Source: an uncultured Pseudomonadota bacterium (lineage in GTDB: Bacteria; Pseudomonadota; Alphaproteobacteria; Rs-D84). From it: DNA of 51,638 nt. A program made the translations under genes and the position numbers. Position 1 is the stretch's first letter, and every line of letters begins with the position of its first letter. The notes under the pieces were generated by a model. The model saw only the letters and a program-made list of their open reading frames with translations, made no database searches and had not been told where the DNA came from. Where the stretch lies: positions 1-51,638 of the forward strand of contig CASDTC010000005.1 of the NCBI GenBank assembly GCA_949283535.1, in the 5' to 3' direction. Below, in pieces: positions 26,293 through 34,869 of the stretch.

Positions 26293-27122
26293 TGGGACGC
26301 GTCAGAAAACAAAATGTGTTTAACACAACTGGGGCTGTATTTAAATTTATTATATTTTGGTTGCTGGTTGTTGTTCAATTACCAATCGTATTGATTTTAC
26401 CGCGTGGGCGGCTGTCTGTACGATATATGCGATTTTTTATGCGTGTATTATTGGGCGTGTCGGGCGTTCGAATTCGTGTTCATGGCGCATTATCATCGCA
26501 TCGCCCATTATTGGTAATATCAAATCATATATCTATTTTTGAAATTGCAACATTCCCAGTTGCATTGGGCGGCAGTTTTATTGCCAAGAAAGAAATGGAA
26601 CATTGGCCATTAGTTGGCTGGGTTTCGCGAAAGTTTGGGGTTGTTTTTATTGATCGCCGTCCATCACATGCGATTGATGCGTTAAAACAGGTCCAACAAA
26701 CTGTTGCAAATGTATCATACCCGATATTTTTATTTCCAGAGGGAACAACAACAAACGGTGCATATGTAAAACCATTTAAAAGCACATTGTTTAACTTTGT
26801 TGAAAATTCGAATGTCGTTGTTCAGCCATTGGTTATGAATTACAGATTTCGTGATGGTGGTGTAATCAGCGATACAGACATGGCACAACACTTTGCATAT
26901 TTTAATAATTCAAACCAAGATATGGGACCCGCCTGTTCGCGTGAACGCAGTGCATTTGGTCAGTTGTTTCATATAATGGTATTGGGTGGATTTTTAGTCG
27001 AATTAACGGTATTGCCACCACCGCCGTTGGCGGGCATGGATAGAAAGCAGATTGCGGAAACACTGCACAAAATTGTTTCTGATAAGTATATGGAATTAAA
27101 AGATAAACCAATTAAACAATAA
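26292..27122 (+). CDS. olsA: 1-acyl-sn-glycerol-3-phosphate acyltransferase family, OlsA-like
   Basis: 276 residues with an N-terminal membrane segment (about 15-38) and a PlsC-type domain. Block I reads NHISIFE, so the catalytic His is followed at the expected distance by Glu where most members have Asp (HX4D). Block III FPEGTTT is intact, and the FIDRR segment is normal. In the olsBA pair, OlsA adds the second acyl chain to lyso-ornithine lipid. Its start overlaps the olsB stop by one base, so the genes are translationally coupled. It could instead be a general PlsC, but the tight pairing argues for OlsA. Confidence 0.8.
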   Translation: MGRVRKQNVFNTTGAVFKFIIFWLLVVVQLPIVLILPRGRLSVRYMRFFMRVLLGVSGVRIRVHGALSSHRPLLVISNHISIFEIATFPVALGGSFIAKKEMEHWPLVGWVSRKFGVVFIDRRPSHAIDALKQVQQTVANVSYPIFLFPEGTTTNGAYVKPFKSTLFNFVENSNVVVQPLVMNYRFRDGGVISDTDMAQHFAYFNNSNQDMGPACSRERSAFGQLFHIMVLGGFLVELTVLPPPPLAGMDRKQIAETLHKIVSDKYMELKDKPIKQ

Positions 27123-27133
27123 AGAGATTTATT

Positions 27134-28570
27134 ATGAAAACAGCAATCACACCGACACGTTCGGAAAATTTCAGCGAATGGTATCAAAACTTGATAACTG
27201 CGGCCGATTTGGCGGAGAATGCGCCTGTTCGCGGATGCATGACGGTAAAGCCGTATGGTTGGGCGATATGGGAATTGATGCGCGATGCGCTGGATAAACG
27301 CATCAAGGCGTGTGGTGCCCAAAATGCCCAGTTTCCATTGTTGATACCACTAAACTTTTTTAACCGCGAAGCGGAACATGTCGCCGGTTTTGCCAAAGAA
27401 GCAGCGGTCGTCACGCATTATCGGTTAAAAATGATTGATGGCACACTGCAACCTGATCCAGATTCAAAACTGACCGAACCGTATGTTATTCGCCCGACAT
27501 CTGAAACAATTATAGGTGATGCAATGTCGCGCTGGGTGCAATCGTATCGCGATTTGCCAATGAAATTGAATCAGTGGGTAAATGTTATGCGTTGGGAAAT
27601 GCGGCCACGCTTGTTCCTGCGCACGTCCGAGTTTTATTGGCAAGAAGGTCATAATGCATTCGCCACACATGATGCGGCAAATGCAGATGCGCGTAAAATG
27701 CATAAAGTCTATGGCGACTATATGCGCGAAATTTTGGCAATCCCGTCAATCATGGGCGAAAAAACACCCGAAGAGCGTTTTGCTGGTGCGGACCACACAT
27801 ATACACTGGAACATATTATGCAGGACGGGCGTGCGTTACAGGCCGGAACATCACATGACCTGGGCCAGCATTTTTCAAAATCGTTTGGTATCCAGTTTCT
27901 GGATACGGACGGTGTGTTAAAACATGCATGGACAACATCGTGGGGTGTATCGACCCGCATGATGGGCAGTTTGTTCATGACGCATTCTGACGATGATGGC
28001 CTGGTTTTGCCGCCCGCCGTTGCCCCGTACCAGGTTGTAATTATCCCAATCACGCGCGAAGACACGGCAGATGCCCTGAATGCGTACGCGGAAAAACTGG
28101 GGGCGCGGTTGCGTGATGCTGGCGTTCGTGTACTGGTTGATACATCTGATATGCGCAGTGCGGATAAAATGTGGAAATGGATTAAACGCGGCGTGCCACT
28201 GCGCGCAGAAATCGGCGCCCGTGAAATGGACGAAAACAATATAACCGTTACGCGCCGTGATTTGGGCAAATCATCCAAACAAACAATGGCGACAGATGCA
28301 TTTGTTGCGGATGTTAACAATATGTTGACCCAGATTCAGCATGATATGTACGATGCGGTTGTTGCGCGAAATAAAACAATGATTCACGATGTTGCGGATT
28401 TGGGCGCGCTGGAATCTGCGCTGGACGGCGGCAAAATTGGATTTTTCCGCATCAAATATGATTTAACACAAAATGAACAATTTGAATCATTAATGGAAAA
28501 ATACAAGATTTCGCGCAGATGTTTGGACGATGCCGATCCAACATATGTTTATGTTGCAAAATCGTATTAA
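27134..28570 (+). CDS. proS: Prolyl-tRNA synthetase, archaeal/eukaryotic type
   Basis: Charges tRNA-Pro. 478 residues with the architecture of the archaeal/eukaryotic-like class: N-terminal NFSEWYQNLITAADLAEN and VRGCMTVKPYGWAIWE, motif 2 with MRWEMRPRLFLRTSEFYWQE, motif 3 around TTSWGVSTRMMGS, an anticodon domain (from ~285) and the C-terminal extension that ends in Tyr. There is no INS editing insertion between motifs 2 and 3. Alphaproteobacteria normally carry a different, shorter bacterial-type ProRS. It lies 11 bp downstream of olsA and may share that transcript; a weak AAAGAG ribosome site precedes it. Confidence 0.93.
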   Translation: MKTAITPTRSENFSEWYQNLITAADLAENAPVRGCMTVKPYGWAIWELMRDALDKRIKACGAQNAQFPLLIPLNFFNREAEHVAGFAKEAAVVTHYRLKMIDGTLQPDPDSKLTEPYVIRPTSETIIGDAMSRWVQSYRDLPMKLNQWVNVMRWEMRPRLFLRTSEFYWQEGHNAFATHDAANADARKMHKVYGDYMREILAIPSIMGEKTPEERFAGADHTYTLEHIMQDGRALQAGTSHDLGQHFSKSFGIQFLDTDGVLKHAWTTSWGVSTRMMGSLFMTHSDDDGLVLPPAVAPYQVVIIPITREDTADALNAYAEKLGARLRDAGVRVLVDTSDMRSADKMWKWIKRGVPLRAEIGAREMDENNITVTRRDLGKSSKQTMATDAFVADVNNMLTQIQHDMYDAVVARNKTMIHDVADLGALESALDGGKIGFFRIKYDLTQNEQFESLMEKYKISRRCLDDADPTYVYVAKSY

Positions 28571-28600
28571 AAAATCCCGCAGATGCGGGATTTTTTTATG
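28569..28600. terminator. Bidirectional terminator after proS
   Basis: AATCCCGC / GCGGGATT stem flanked by an A-run and T7, between convergent genes. Confidence 0.8.
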
Positions 28601-29159
28601 CTGCGCCACGACCGTTTTCACGAACATGTTCACGCATGCGCATTAAAATCATCATTTGCATTTTCTTGGCTGCATTAATGTATGCTTCTTGCGGATTTTT
28701 TGTTGTGGCTTGATTTTTTTGCACCGGATTTTTTTCATTATATGCCGCGATTGTTTCATTTAATACTTTCAGCATACCTGATACCTTTGGTGAAACCCGT
28801 TTCATCCATTCCTGCTTTTTTTCTGTTGGTGCGTCAATTGTATCATTGCGGTGCGGATTGGTCATCATTATTTGCGACCATCTGGTATTATGTGCGGCAA
28901 ATATTTGACGCATGTATAAATTTGCCGGATTATTTGCATTCTTTGATTCAACAAATTGTTTCATTTGTGCCATTGTGTTGTACCATGCGCGTCCCAAATT
29001 TCCGCCACGCAACCAATTCACCGCGGTTAAATTATAAAACAATTCAAAATATGCATCTGCTATTTTTTTCTTGTCTGTATTGGTTAATTGCTTTTCAGAC
29101 GACTTTTGGACAGTTGCCCCCGCGATTATTTGCATGTATTGATTGAAATCGTTGTTCAT
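28596..29159 (-). CDS. Hypothetical protein, 187 residues
   Basis: Soluble, helical, Lys/Asn/Gln/Met-rich protein that I do not recognise. It starts MNNDFNQYMQIIAGATVQKS and ends in a Met-rich helix (KKMQMMILMRMREHV). No signal peptide or membrane segment. The frame is open further upstream to 29225, but a good promoter overlaps that extension and its transcription start would fall inside it, so ATG 29159 is chosen; AAAGGG stands in front of it. Monocistronic and convergent with proS. Confidence 0.7.
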   Translation of the reverse strand: MNNDFNQYMQIIAGATVQKSSEKQLTNTDKKKIADAYFELFYNLTAVNWLRGGNLGRAWYNTMAQMKQFVESKNANNPANLYMRQIFAAHNTRWSQIMMTNPHRNDTIDAPTEKKQEWMKRVSPKVSGMLKVLNETIAAYNEKNPVQKNQATTKNPQEAYINAAKKMQMMILMRMREHVRENGRGAA

Positions 29160-29197
29160 TTGCGCACCCTTTGGTTGGCGTTTCCCTTGTTCACGCT

Positions 29198-29225
29198 TAT
29201 ATAGTGCAAAATTTGTATTTGTCAA
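29198..29225 (-). promoter_or_regulatory. Promoter of the 187-residue gene
   Basis: Minus strand TTGACA and TATATA with a 16-bp spacer. It decides the start of the gene at 29159. Confidence 0.65.
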
Positions 29226-29299
29226 TGGTAATTATTTTGCTTTGACTTTATTCATATAATATAGCACCATAAGCATGGTTATATCATAAAAACGCACTG

Positions 29300-29350
29300 T
29301 TGCCAATAATGGGCGGGGCGGATATTACCCACAGTCTTGCCAATAATGGG
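29300..29350 (+). repeat. Two direct copies of TTGCCAATAATGGG
   Basis: Identical 14-base copies at 29300-29313 and 29337-29350, 37 bp start to start, in the leader of the outer-membrane protein gene that begins at 29386. They may be operator or RNA elements. Confidence 0.6.
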
Positions 29351-29385
29351 GGCTGTGATCACTTCATCAAAATACAAGGAGTTAA

Positions 29386-30420
29386 ATGATGAAAAACAGT
29401 TTAAAATTAGCGGTCGCGGCATCTGTCCTGGCGACACCAGCCATGGCGGCTAATTTAGAAAATCCGTTGTACATGCCGACAGCGGGCGAATTTTATTCGA
29501 AAACAGCCGCTGGGCTGATGGTAAAGGTTGCCGACAGTTCCGATGCACATAAATTAAAGGGGCATGACGGGGCAACTGAATTCCCAATTTGGCGTATCCA
29601 AGAAGATTTGGGTATCGGTATTACCGATCGCATTGCAATTCGTGGTGCATTTCAATACACACACGATGCCGATATTGACCGCAAGGGATTAAATCATGGT
29701 CGTTTGGGACTGATATGGCGTCCAATACAAACAAACGATAATATCGTATTGGATGTTTATGCAGATGCACATTTGGGCGGCATTAACAAAATGCGCGGTG
29801 CATATACTGCAACAGGTTTCCAGTATGATAATTATTCAAATGGACGCTGGGGTGCGGATGTTGGGGTTCGCTTTGGCAAAACATGGAGCAAGCTGACCAC
29901 CAGCGCATTTGTCGAAGTTCTGAAAACATTCGGCAGCAGCAATAATGTTATTGATATTGCTGGGTTAACCGCGCATGACTTGAATCCAAGTTTGCCGGGT
30001 ATTTCTGTTACAAATCCTATGATAGGTTTGCCGGGTGAAATATCGGTTGATTTAAAGTCGACAACAGAAATTAACTTTGGTTTGAATGCATTTTACCAGA
30101 TTAACGACCGTTGGTCATGGGGTGCGGGCTTTAAGTATAATCATCATGCAGACAATGGTGTAAAAAGTCTGGCAACAGAATTGTCCAGCACCGTTTCGCC
30201 AGCTGTTCAACAACAGGTTGCTGGTTTAATTTCCAAATTATCTGACATGAATGATGGTTTTGATGAATACATCGTCACATTGTCTGTTGCAAACCAGTTA
30301 ACAGATAATGTCCAGGTTGCACTGTATGGCGAATATACATTTGATACCGCGCATGCAAATTCGCAAAACGGTACAGATGTCAAAGCCGAAGTTGGCGTTC
30401 GCTTGAACCTGGCGTTCTAA
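29386..30420 (+). CDS. Outer-membrane beta-barrel protein
   Basis: 344 residues. Signal peptide ending ATPAMA, then amphipathic strands throughout (for example GRLGLIWRPI, RWGADVGVRFG, TEINFGLNAFYQI, WSWGAGFKYN) and a terminal Phe in EVGVRLNLAF. The overall pattern is of a porin-like or channel-type barrel of about 12 strands. I cannot assign a substrate. AAGGAG precedes two adjacent ATG codons at 29386 and 29389; either may be used. Single gene; direct repeats lie in its leader. Confidence 0.75.
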   Translation: MMKNSLKLAVAASVLATPAMAANLENPLYMPTAGEFYSKTAAGLMVKVADSSDAHKLKGHDGATEFPIWRIQEDLGIGITDRIAIRGAFQYTHDADIDRKGLNHGRLGLIWRPIQTNDNIVLDVYADAHLGGINKMRGAYTATGFQYDNYSNGRWGADVGVRFGKTWSKLTTSAFVEVLKTFGSSNNVIDIAGLTAHDLNPSLPGISVTNPMIGLPGEISVDLKSTTEINFGLNAFYQINDRWSWGAGFKYNHHADNGVKSLATELSSTVSPAVQQQVAGLISKLSDMNDGFDEYIVTLSVANQLTDNVQVALYGEYTFDTAHANSQNGTDVKAEVGVRLNLAF

Positions 30421-30507
30421 AAAAAATCAAAAATAAATTAACATATATTGGACATATTTTCGCCGGACATTGTGCCGGCGAAAATACTTTTATCATTCGC
30501 CTTTTTG

Positions 30508-30516
30508 TGATATAAT
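30508..30516 (+). promoter_or_regulatory. Extended -10 promoter of the 30542-33432 pair
   Basis: TGATATAAT 26 bp upstream of the start, with no clear -35. Confidence 0.55.
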
Positions 30517-30541
30517 GGGCTAAAAGGAAAATGGAAAGGCT

Positions 30542-31636
30542 ATGAAAAAAGTCAGCTGTCTTGCCGCAATAACAGGTTTTTTATTTGCCGCCGGTGGTTC
30601 GGCATTTGCTGTGTACCCTGTATATACCGGGTACCAGGGTACCAATGCCCAGGGTCAGGTTGTGTACCTGCCATCGAATGCGGGAACAACTGTGGTAAAT
30701 CCAAATGCGGTTGTTACAACAAATGCCGTAAATGCCGCCAGTCCGACCCGTATAACTGGATCGTTGCCGCGTGTTGGATCAAATGCAACGGCTGCGGGGC
30801 GCCAGTATTATGAACCAACTGATTTTGATCGGTTGGCGGACAGTGGACTGTATGTTGGGTTATCTGTTGGTTATTCTGCCAGTATCAGTGGTTCGATGAT
30901 TGCGGATTATATGGGTGAACAAAACGCATGGTTTGTCCCCGGCGCGTTTCAAGAGGCAGACTTTAACACCGATACCGTAATACCATTGCAATTATCGGTT
31001 GGTGCATCTATCAATAATGATATTCGTATTGATTTCTCGTATTTGCGTTATTCTGGCATTTCATACCCCAGTGTTGTGCAATCTGCGGACGGTGTCGGCG
31101 GATATGTTGAGGCAACTGTTGACGGTGGTGCCATCACTGCAAATGCAACAATGCTGAATTTGTATTATAATATTGATTCATATACTGGATACCTGGCGGG
31201 CGGTATGTTGCGTCCGTATGTTGGTGTTGGTGTTGGTATTTCGTTAAATACAATTGCGGACTATGTCGTATATGATAATACATTTTATTCAGAAATGGAT
31301 CCGGGTGCCGCCGGCGCGGGTGATTTAACTGGAATATCGGATGTTTACGCATACCATAATGGTGGCACTGCAGAACAGTTGGCATTCGCCGTGGAAGCGG
31401 GTTTGACGACCGAACTGGATGGTGGAATGAAATTGGATTTCTTTGTCAGATATGCAAATCTGGGCAAGGTTAAAACATCCGGCAGTATTATTGTTTCCCA
31501 AACAGAATGGCTGGGGGACGGCGCGGGCAGTGAATATCCCGCCCCATATGACAGTGTATTTCATTATACCAATTGGTACGAAAGTGGTCGGTTAAGCACA
31601 ATTGATTTGGGTATCAGATTACGCCTGCAATTTTAA
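30542..31636 (+). CDS. Outer-membrane beta-barrel protein
   Basis: 364 residues. Signal peptide ending SAFA, then about 75 residues of low-complexity linker (Asn/Thr/Val/Ala-rich), then a barrel of the small-opacity-protein kind: LYVGLSVGYSASISG, IRIDFSYLRYSG, GGMLRPYVGVGVGISLN, KLDFFVRYANLGKV, ending DLGIRLRLQF. The fold resembles surface-antigen barrels of Rickettsiales and relatives, but no named family is evident. GGAAAGG precedes the start. The next gene follows after 29 bp without a terminator, so they form an operon. Confidence 0.75.
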   Translation: MKKVSCLAAITGFLFAAGGSAFAVYPVYTGYQGTNAQGQVVYLPSNAGTTVVNPNAVVTTNAVNAASPTRITGSLPRVGSNATAAGRQYYEPTDFDRLADSGLYVGLSVGYSASISGSMIADYMGEQNAWFVPGAFQEADFNTDTVIPLQLSVGASINNDIRIDFSYLRYSGISYPSVVQSADGVGGYVEATVDGGAITANATMLNLYYNIDSYTGYLAGGMLRPYVGVGVGISLNTIADYVVYDNTFYSEMDPGAAGAGDLTGISDVYAYHNGGTAEQLAFAVEAGLTTELDGGMKLDFFVRYANLGKVKTSGSIIVSQTEWLGDGAGSEYPAPYDSVFHYTNWYESGRLSTIDLGIRLRLQF

Positions 31637-31665
31637 TTAGCAACATATTCAATCGCGGGGGAGAG

Positions 31666-33432
31666 ATGAAAACCAACAACAGACATTCGATTTTGCATTA
31701 TTCTTTATTTGCCGCATTGATTGGTATTATGCCAATGGCGGCATTTTCTGCAATTCGTGTTGGTAATCATTCGCGCAGTTATGCAGAAGCATATAACCAG
31801 GTAAATGCCCAGGTTGCGGCGGCAAATTCTGCGCGTGTAAATGCGGCGGGTGTGCAAACTGGAACGGTTGCACCAGTTGCCACAACAAATGTTGCGCAAA
31901 CCGTACAGCAAACAGATACATCGCAAACTGTTGAATTACCTGTACGTGTCGCAGATGCTGACCTGGCAAAGCAAATTATGAATAATGATCCGGCGGCATC
32001 GGTTACCATGGGGCAATTGGACAGATGTGCCATGATATACCCAAATGGTGAATTTGAATGGGCGCGTCCAACATTAGGTTTGGGTGCGGGTGGTGGTTCA
32101 ACATGTGTTGCGGTTGTTGAATTGCGTGGTTATCAAATGGGCGAACAGGGCGAAGATTTGGTTTTGGCACGCGCCACATTGGCATCTGGTGATACGATAA
32201 AATGCAATATATCTGAATTCCCAGATGCAACACATAATAATTCTATTCATGGGGCTGTTACTGTGCCGGCGGATAATCCACCAACAATGGCGGATGTCGA
32301 ACGCGTAATGAATGAAGAACAAAAACAAAATGCCGGATTAAAAATTGCCGCGGGCGCCATATTGGGTGGCGTGTTTGGCAATATGGCGGGGGCAAATGAC
32401 CTGGGCGAAGACAGCCTGTTGGGCACCAGCAGTGGTAAATTACAGGGTACTGCAATCGGGGCATTATCTGGTGCGGCATTAATGGCGGGCAATTCATATG
32501 CGGGCAAGAAAGCTGGCGATATAATTTTATCAACGGGTGTAAATGCCGCCGCGGGCAGTTTGATTGGCAATATCGCGGCAACAGGTGATGCTGTGTTGCG
32601 TATCGAAGATTGTACTGTCGCTGGTCGTGATACCAGCTGTCTGTGGGGCAGTGTCGTTGCACATACCCCATTAACTAAGGTGGAAGAAACTGCTTTTTAT
32701 AATACCACAACCCAGGAAACATATGTTTGCGATGCAAAAATGCAGAACTGTAAAAACGAAGAATTGGTGTCCATACAATTGGAAGCATACCCAAATGTAA
32801 ATATTGATGAAGTTGCAGAAAAACAATTCGAAGAAATCATATCAAATTCTGCAAATCAATATTTTATGTCGAATGCAAATGGTGTAATCAGTTTTGTTTC
32901 CGCATCTGCGATTACCGACCAACAGGGTGTTAATGTTGATGCATCCAAGGGTATATTTGCAAAATTATCCGATGGTGGTCATATTGATAGAAAAATTCCA
33001 GCGGTGATACCCGATGTCCAAGACAAAGCATTTGGTATGAAACAATCTGATTGGCGTGAATGGAAACGCACCCACCAGTCTGGTGTTACAATTTACGGAC
33101 GCAGTACCCAGGGTCAGCCATATGATTTACCCGATACAACCGAATATTCGATAAATGACTTTTATCCGATGAAGGTCGAAGCATCAGACGGTGGCATAAT
33201 CGATTACAGCAACAAGGCGCGCCTGAAAACAACATTAATTGGCGCGGGTGCGGGCGGCGCAATGGGGGCGTTTGTCGGGTACCAGGGCGCACAATCTGAT
33301 ATTGAAAATCGTTGGACCGCCGCGGTTCGTGAATATAATGATTCTTTGACGAAATTTTATTGTGCAACTGGTAACCGATACCTCAGCCAGTATAACGATG
33401 TTGTATATATTCCTGAAATTACATCTGAATAA
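31666..33432 (+). CDS. Secreted protein with glycine-zipper segments, unknown function
   Basis: 588 residues. A signal peptide ends MAAFS; an Ala/Val/Gln/Thr-rich spacer follows to about residue 95. Four Gly/Ala-rich hydrophobic stretches (AAGAILGGVFGNMAGA near 225-240, AIGALSGAALMAG near 265, AAAGSLIGNIAATG near 295, GAGAGGAMGAFVGYQGA near 530) look like glycine-zipper membrane-inserting helices as in 17-kDa-antigen-type proteins. Six or more Cys lie between them and could pair. I cannot name the family. A strong GGGGGAGAG site precedes the ATG. It is encoded with a barrel protein and may be its partner in the outer membrane. Confidence 0.7.
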   Translation: MKTNNRHSILHYSLFAALIGIMPMAAFSAIRVGNHSRSYAEAYNQVNAQVAAANSARVNAAGVQTGTVAPVATTNVAQTVQQTDTSQTVELPVRVADADLAKQIMNNDPAASVTMGQLDRCAMIYPNGEFEWARPTLGLGAGGGSTCVAVVELRGYQMGEQGEDLVLARATLASGDTIKCNISEFPDATHNNSIHGAVTVPADNPPTMADVERVMNEEQKQNAGLKIAAGAILGGVFGNMAGANDLGEDSLLGTSSGKLQGTAIGALSGAALMAGNSYAGKKAGDIILSTGVNAAAGSLIGNIAATGDAVLRIEDCTVAGRDTSCLWGSVVAHTPLTKVEETAFYNTTTQETYVCDAKMQNCKNEELVSIQLEAYPNVNIDEVAEKQFEEIISNSANQYFMSNANGVISFVSASAITDQQGVNVDASKGIFAKLSDGGHIDRKIPAVIPDVQDKAFGMKQSDWREWKRTHQSGVTIYGRSTQGQPYDLPDTTEYSINDFYPMKVEASDGGIIDYSNKARLKTTLIGAGAGGAMGAFVGYQGAQSDIENRWTAAVREYNDSLTKFYCATGNRYLSQYNDVVYIPEITSE

Positions 33433-33457
33433 AAAACGGGGCATTGCCCCATTTTTT
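33431..33457 (+). terminator. Terminator of the surface-protein pair
   Basis: GGGGC / GCCCC stem with ATT loop, then ATTTTTT. The next promoter begins inside its tail. Confidence 0.65.
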
Positions 33458-33458
33458 A

Positions 33459-33467
33459 TGATATAAT
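33459..33467 (+). promoter_or_regulatory. Extended -10 promoter of the lactate dehydrogenase gene
   Basis: TGATATAAT directly after the T-run of the preceding terminator, 28 bp before the start codon. Confidence 0.55.
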
Positions 33468-33495
33468 TATATATTAATGAAAAAGGATTAAATTA

Positions 33496-34428
33496 ATGAA
33501 GATTGCAATTATCGGTGTTGGCACGGTTGGTTCGGCGGTTGCAACCGCGGTAAAAAATACGGGCTGTGTTCATGAAATCGTTTTATATGATCGTGACGGC
33601 GTTCGCGCGCGCGCTGCTGCCGAAGATTTGGGGCATGCCGCCAGCTTTGGATTTGATGTAAAAATTACTGCGGTTAATAATTATCGTGGTATTCGTGGCA
33701 GCGAAATTGTTATCATTGCCGCGGGTGCAAATCAAAAGCCTGGTGAAACGCGTATGGATTTATTGAATAAAAATGCGGCGGTTATGCGCGATATTATTCC
33801 ACATGTAATTGCGAATGTTGATACCAAAACAGTAAAGATAATGGTTTTAACAAATCCATTGGATGTTATGGTTATGTTGGCACAGAAACTGTCTAAAATA
33901 CCGGCATCGCGTATAATTGGAACGGGTGCGATGTTGGATTCAGCGCGCCTGCGCACAATTTTATCGCGACAATTGGGTGTATCAACACAGTCAATAAATG
34001 CGTATGTATTGGGTGAACATGGCGACAGCAGTGTTGTTGATTGGACATCAATTACGGTTGGGGCATTGGGACTGGACGATTTTTGTCGCCAAACAAAAAT
34101 ATCATTGCCGGCAACAACGCGCAATACAATAACGCATCGCGTGCGCAATGCTGCATATGAAATAATTCGCGGTCGTGGTGCAACATGGGACGGTATTGGT
34201 GCGGCAGCCGCGGATTTATTGCGTTGCATTGTAAATGATGAACGGCGCATTTTGACCGTCAGTTGTGTTAATGGCACGGGTGCCGAAATGGTGGCAATGT
34301 CATTGCCGCGTATCGTTGGGGCATCTGGCATTATGGCAACATTGCGTCCAAAATTATCGGCAAGTGAATCTGCCGCATTACGGCGCAGTGGAAAAATCAT
34401 TCGCAAGAATTATGATTCAATAATATAA
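33496..34428 (+). CDS. ldh: L-lactate dehydrogenase
   Basis: 310 residues, Rossmann-fold NAD-dependent 2-hydroxyacid dehydrogenase of the LDH/MDH superfamily, beginning IAIIGVGTVGSAVA. The specificity residue is Gln80 in GANQKPGETR, which selects lactate/pyruvate rather than malate (which needs Arg). Arg86 of the mobile loop, Arg151 in LDSARLR and catalytic His175 in GEHGDSS are present. It reduces pyruvate to lactate and so regenerates NAD in fermentation. AAAAGGATT lies before the ATG. Single gene. Confidence 0.9.
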   Translation: MKIAIIGVGTVGSAVATAVKNTGCVHEIVLYDRDGVRARAAAEDLGHAASFGFDVKITAVNNYRGIRGSEIVIIAAGANQKPGETRMDLLNKNAAVMRDIIPHVIANVDTKTVKIMVLTNPLDVMVMLAQKLSKIPASRIIGTGAMLDSARLRTILSRQLGVSTQSINAYVLGEHGDSSVVDWTSITVGALGLDDFCRQTKISLPATTRNTITHRVRNAAYEIIRGRGATWDGIGAAAADLLRCIVNDERRILTVSCVNGTGAEMVAMSLPRIVGASGIMATLRPKLSASESAALRRSGKIIRKNYDSII

Positions 34429-34501
34429 ATTATAACGGATAACAATCCGATTTAAACCAATCGCCGCCATGTGTTATAGTGCATATACAGGGGCATTTAT
34501 C

Positions 34502-34804
34502 ATGGCGGATTTTGTTATCACATATGATATTTTCCCAGATGGTCTGGGGTTTTACGCAAATTGCGATGGACGACATGTTGGCGAAATAACCTTTGTCCGT
34601 GTTGGTATTGATAAAATGATAATTGATCATACCAGTGTCGATGAAAAATACAGACGCGCACATGTTGGATTAAACCTGGTTCGTCATGTCGCCGATTTAG
34701 CACGTACGCAACAGCGCAAGGTTATAACCATGTGTCCATTTGCCCGTGCGATGTTTTGTCGATATCCTGAATTTGATGATGTGCGCTTTTTGCATACCAG
34801 ATAA
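34502..34804 (+). CDS. Small GNAT-like N-acetyltransferase (YjdJ-type)
   Basis: 100 residues, the length of the short GNAT subfamily that has only the acetyl-CoA-binding core. EITFVRVGIDKMIIDHTSVDEKYRR is the characteristic strand-turn, followed by GLNLVRHVADLARTQQRKV and a MCPFA motif near the end. The target of acetylation is unknown for most members. An in-frame upstream start at 34469 exists, but a -10-like TATAGT and the CAGGGG site favour 34502. The gene sits alone between ldh and the spermidine-synthase-like gene. Confidence 0.75.
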   Translation: MADFVITYDIFPDGLGFYANCDGRHVGEITFVRVGIDKMIIDHTSVDEKYRRAHVGLNLVRHVADLARTQQRKVITMCPFARAMFCRYPEFDDVRFLHTR

Positions 34805-34869
34805 AATTATATTTTCATTGAATGCAATTTTATTTTTTATTAACATTTCGCCCAAAAGGGGGACTGGTT

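Noticed and set aside
29160-29225. N-terminal extension of the 187-residue gene to 29225
   Set aside because: A TTGACA / TATATA promoter overlaps it, so the start of transcription would lie inside the extension.
33496-34428. Malate dehydrogenase
   Set aside because: The specificity residue is Gln80, which selects lactate/pyruvate; malate enzymes have Arg there.
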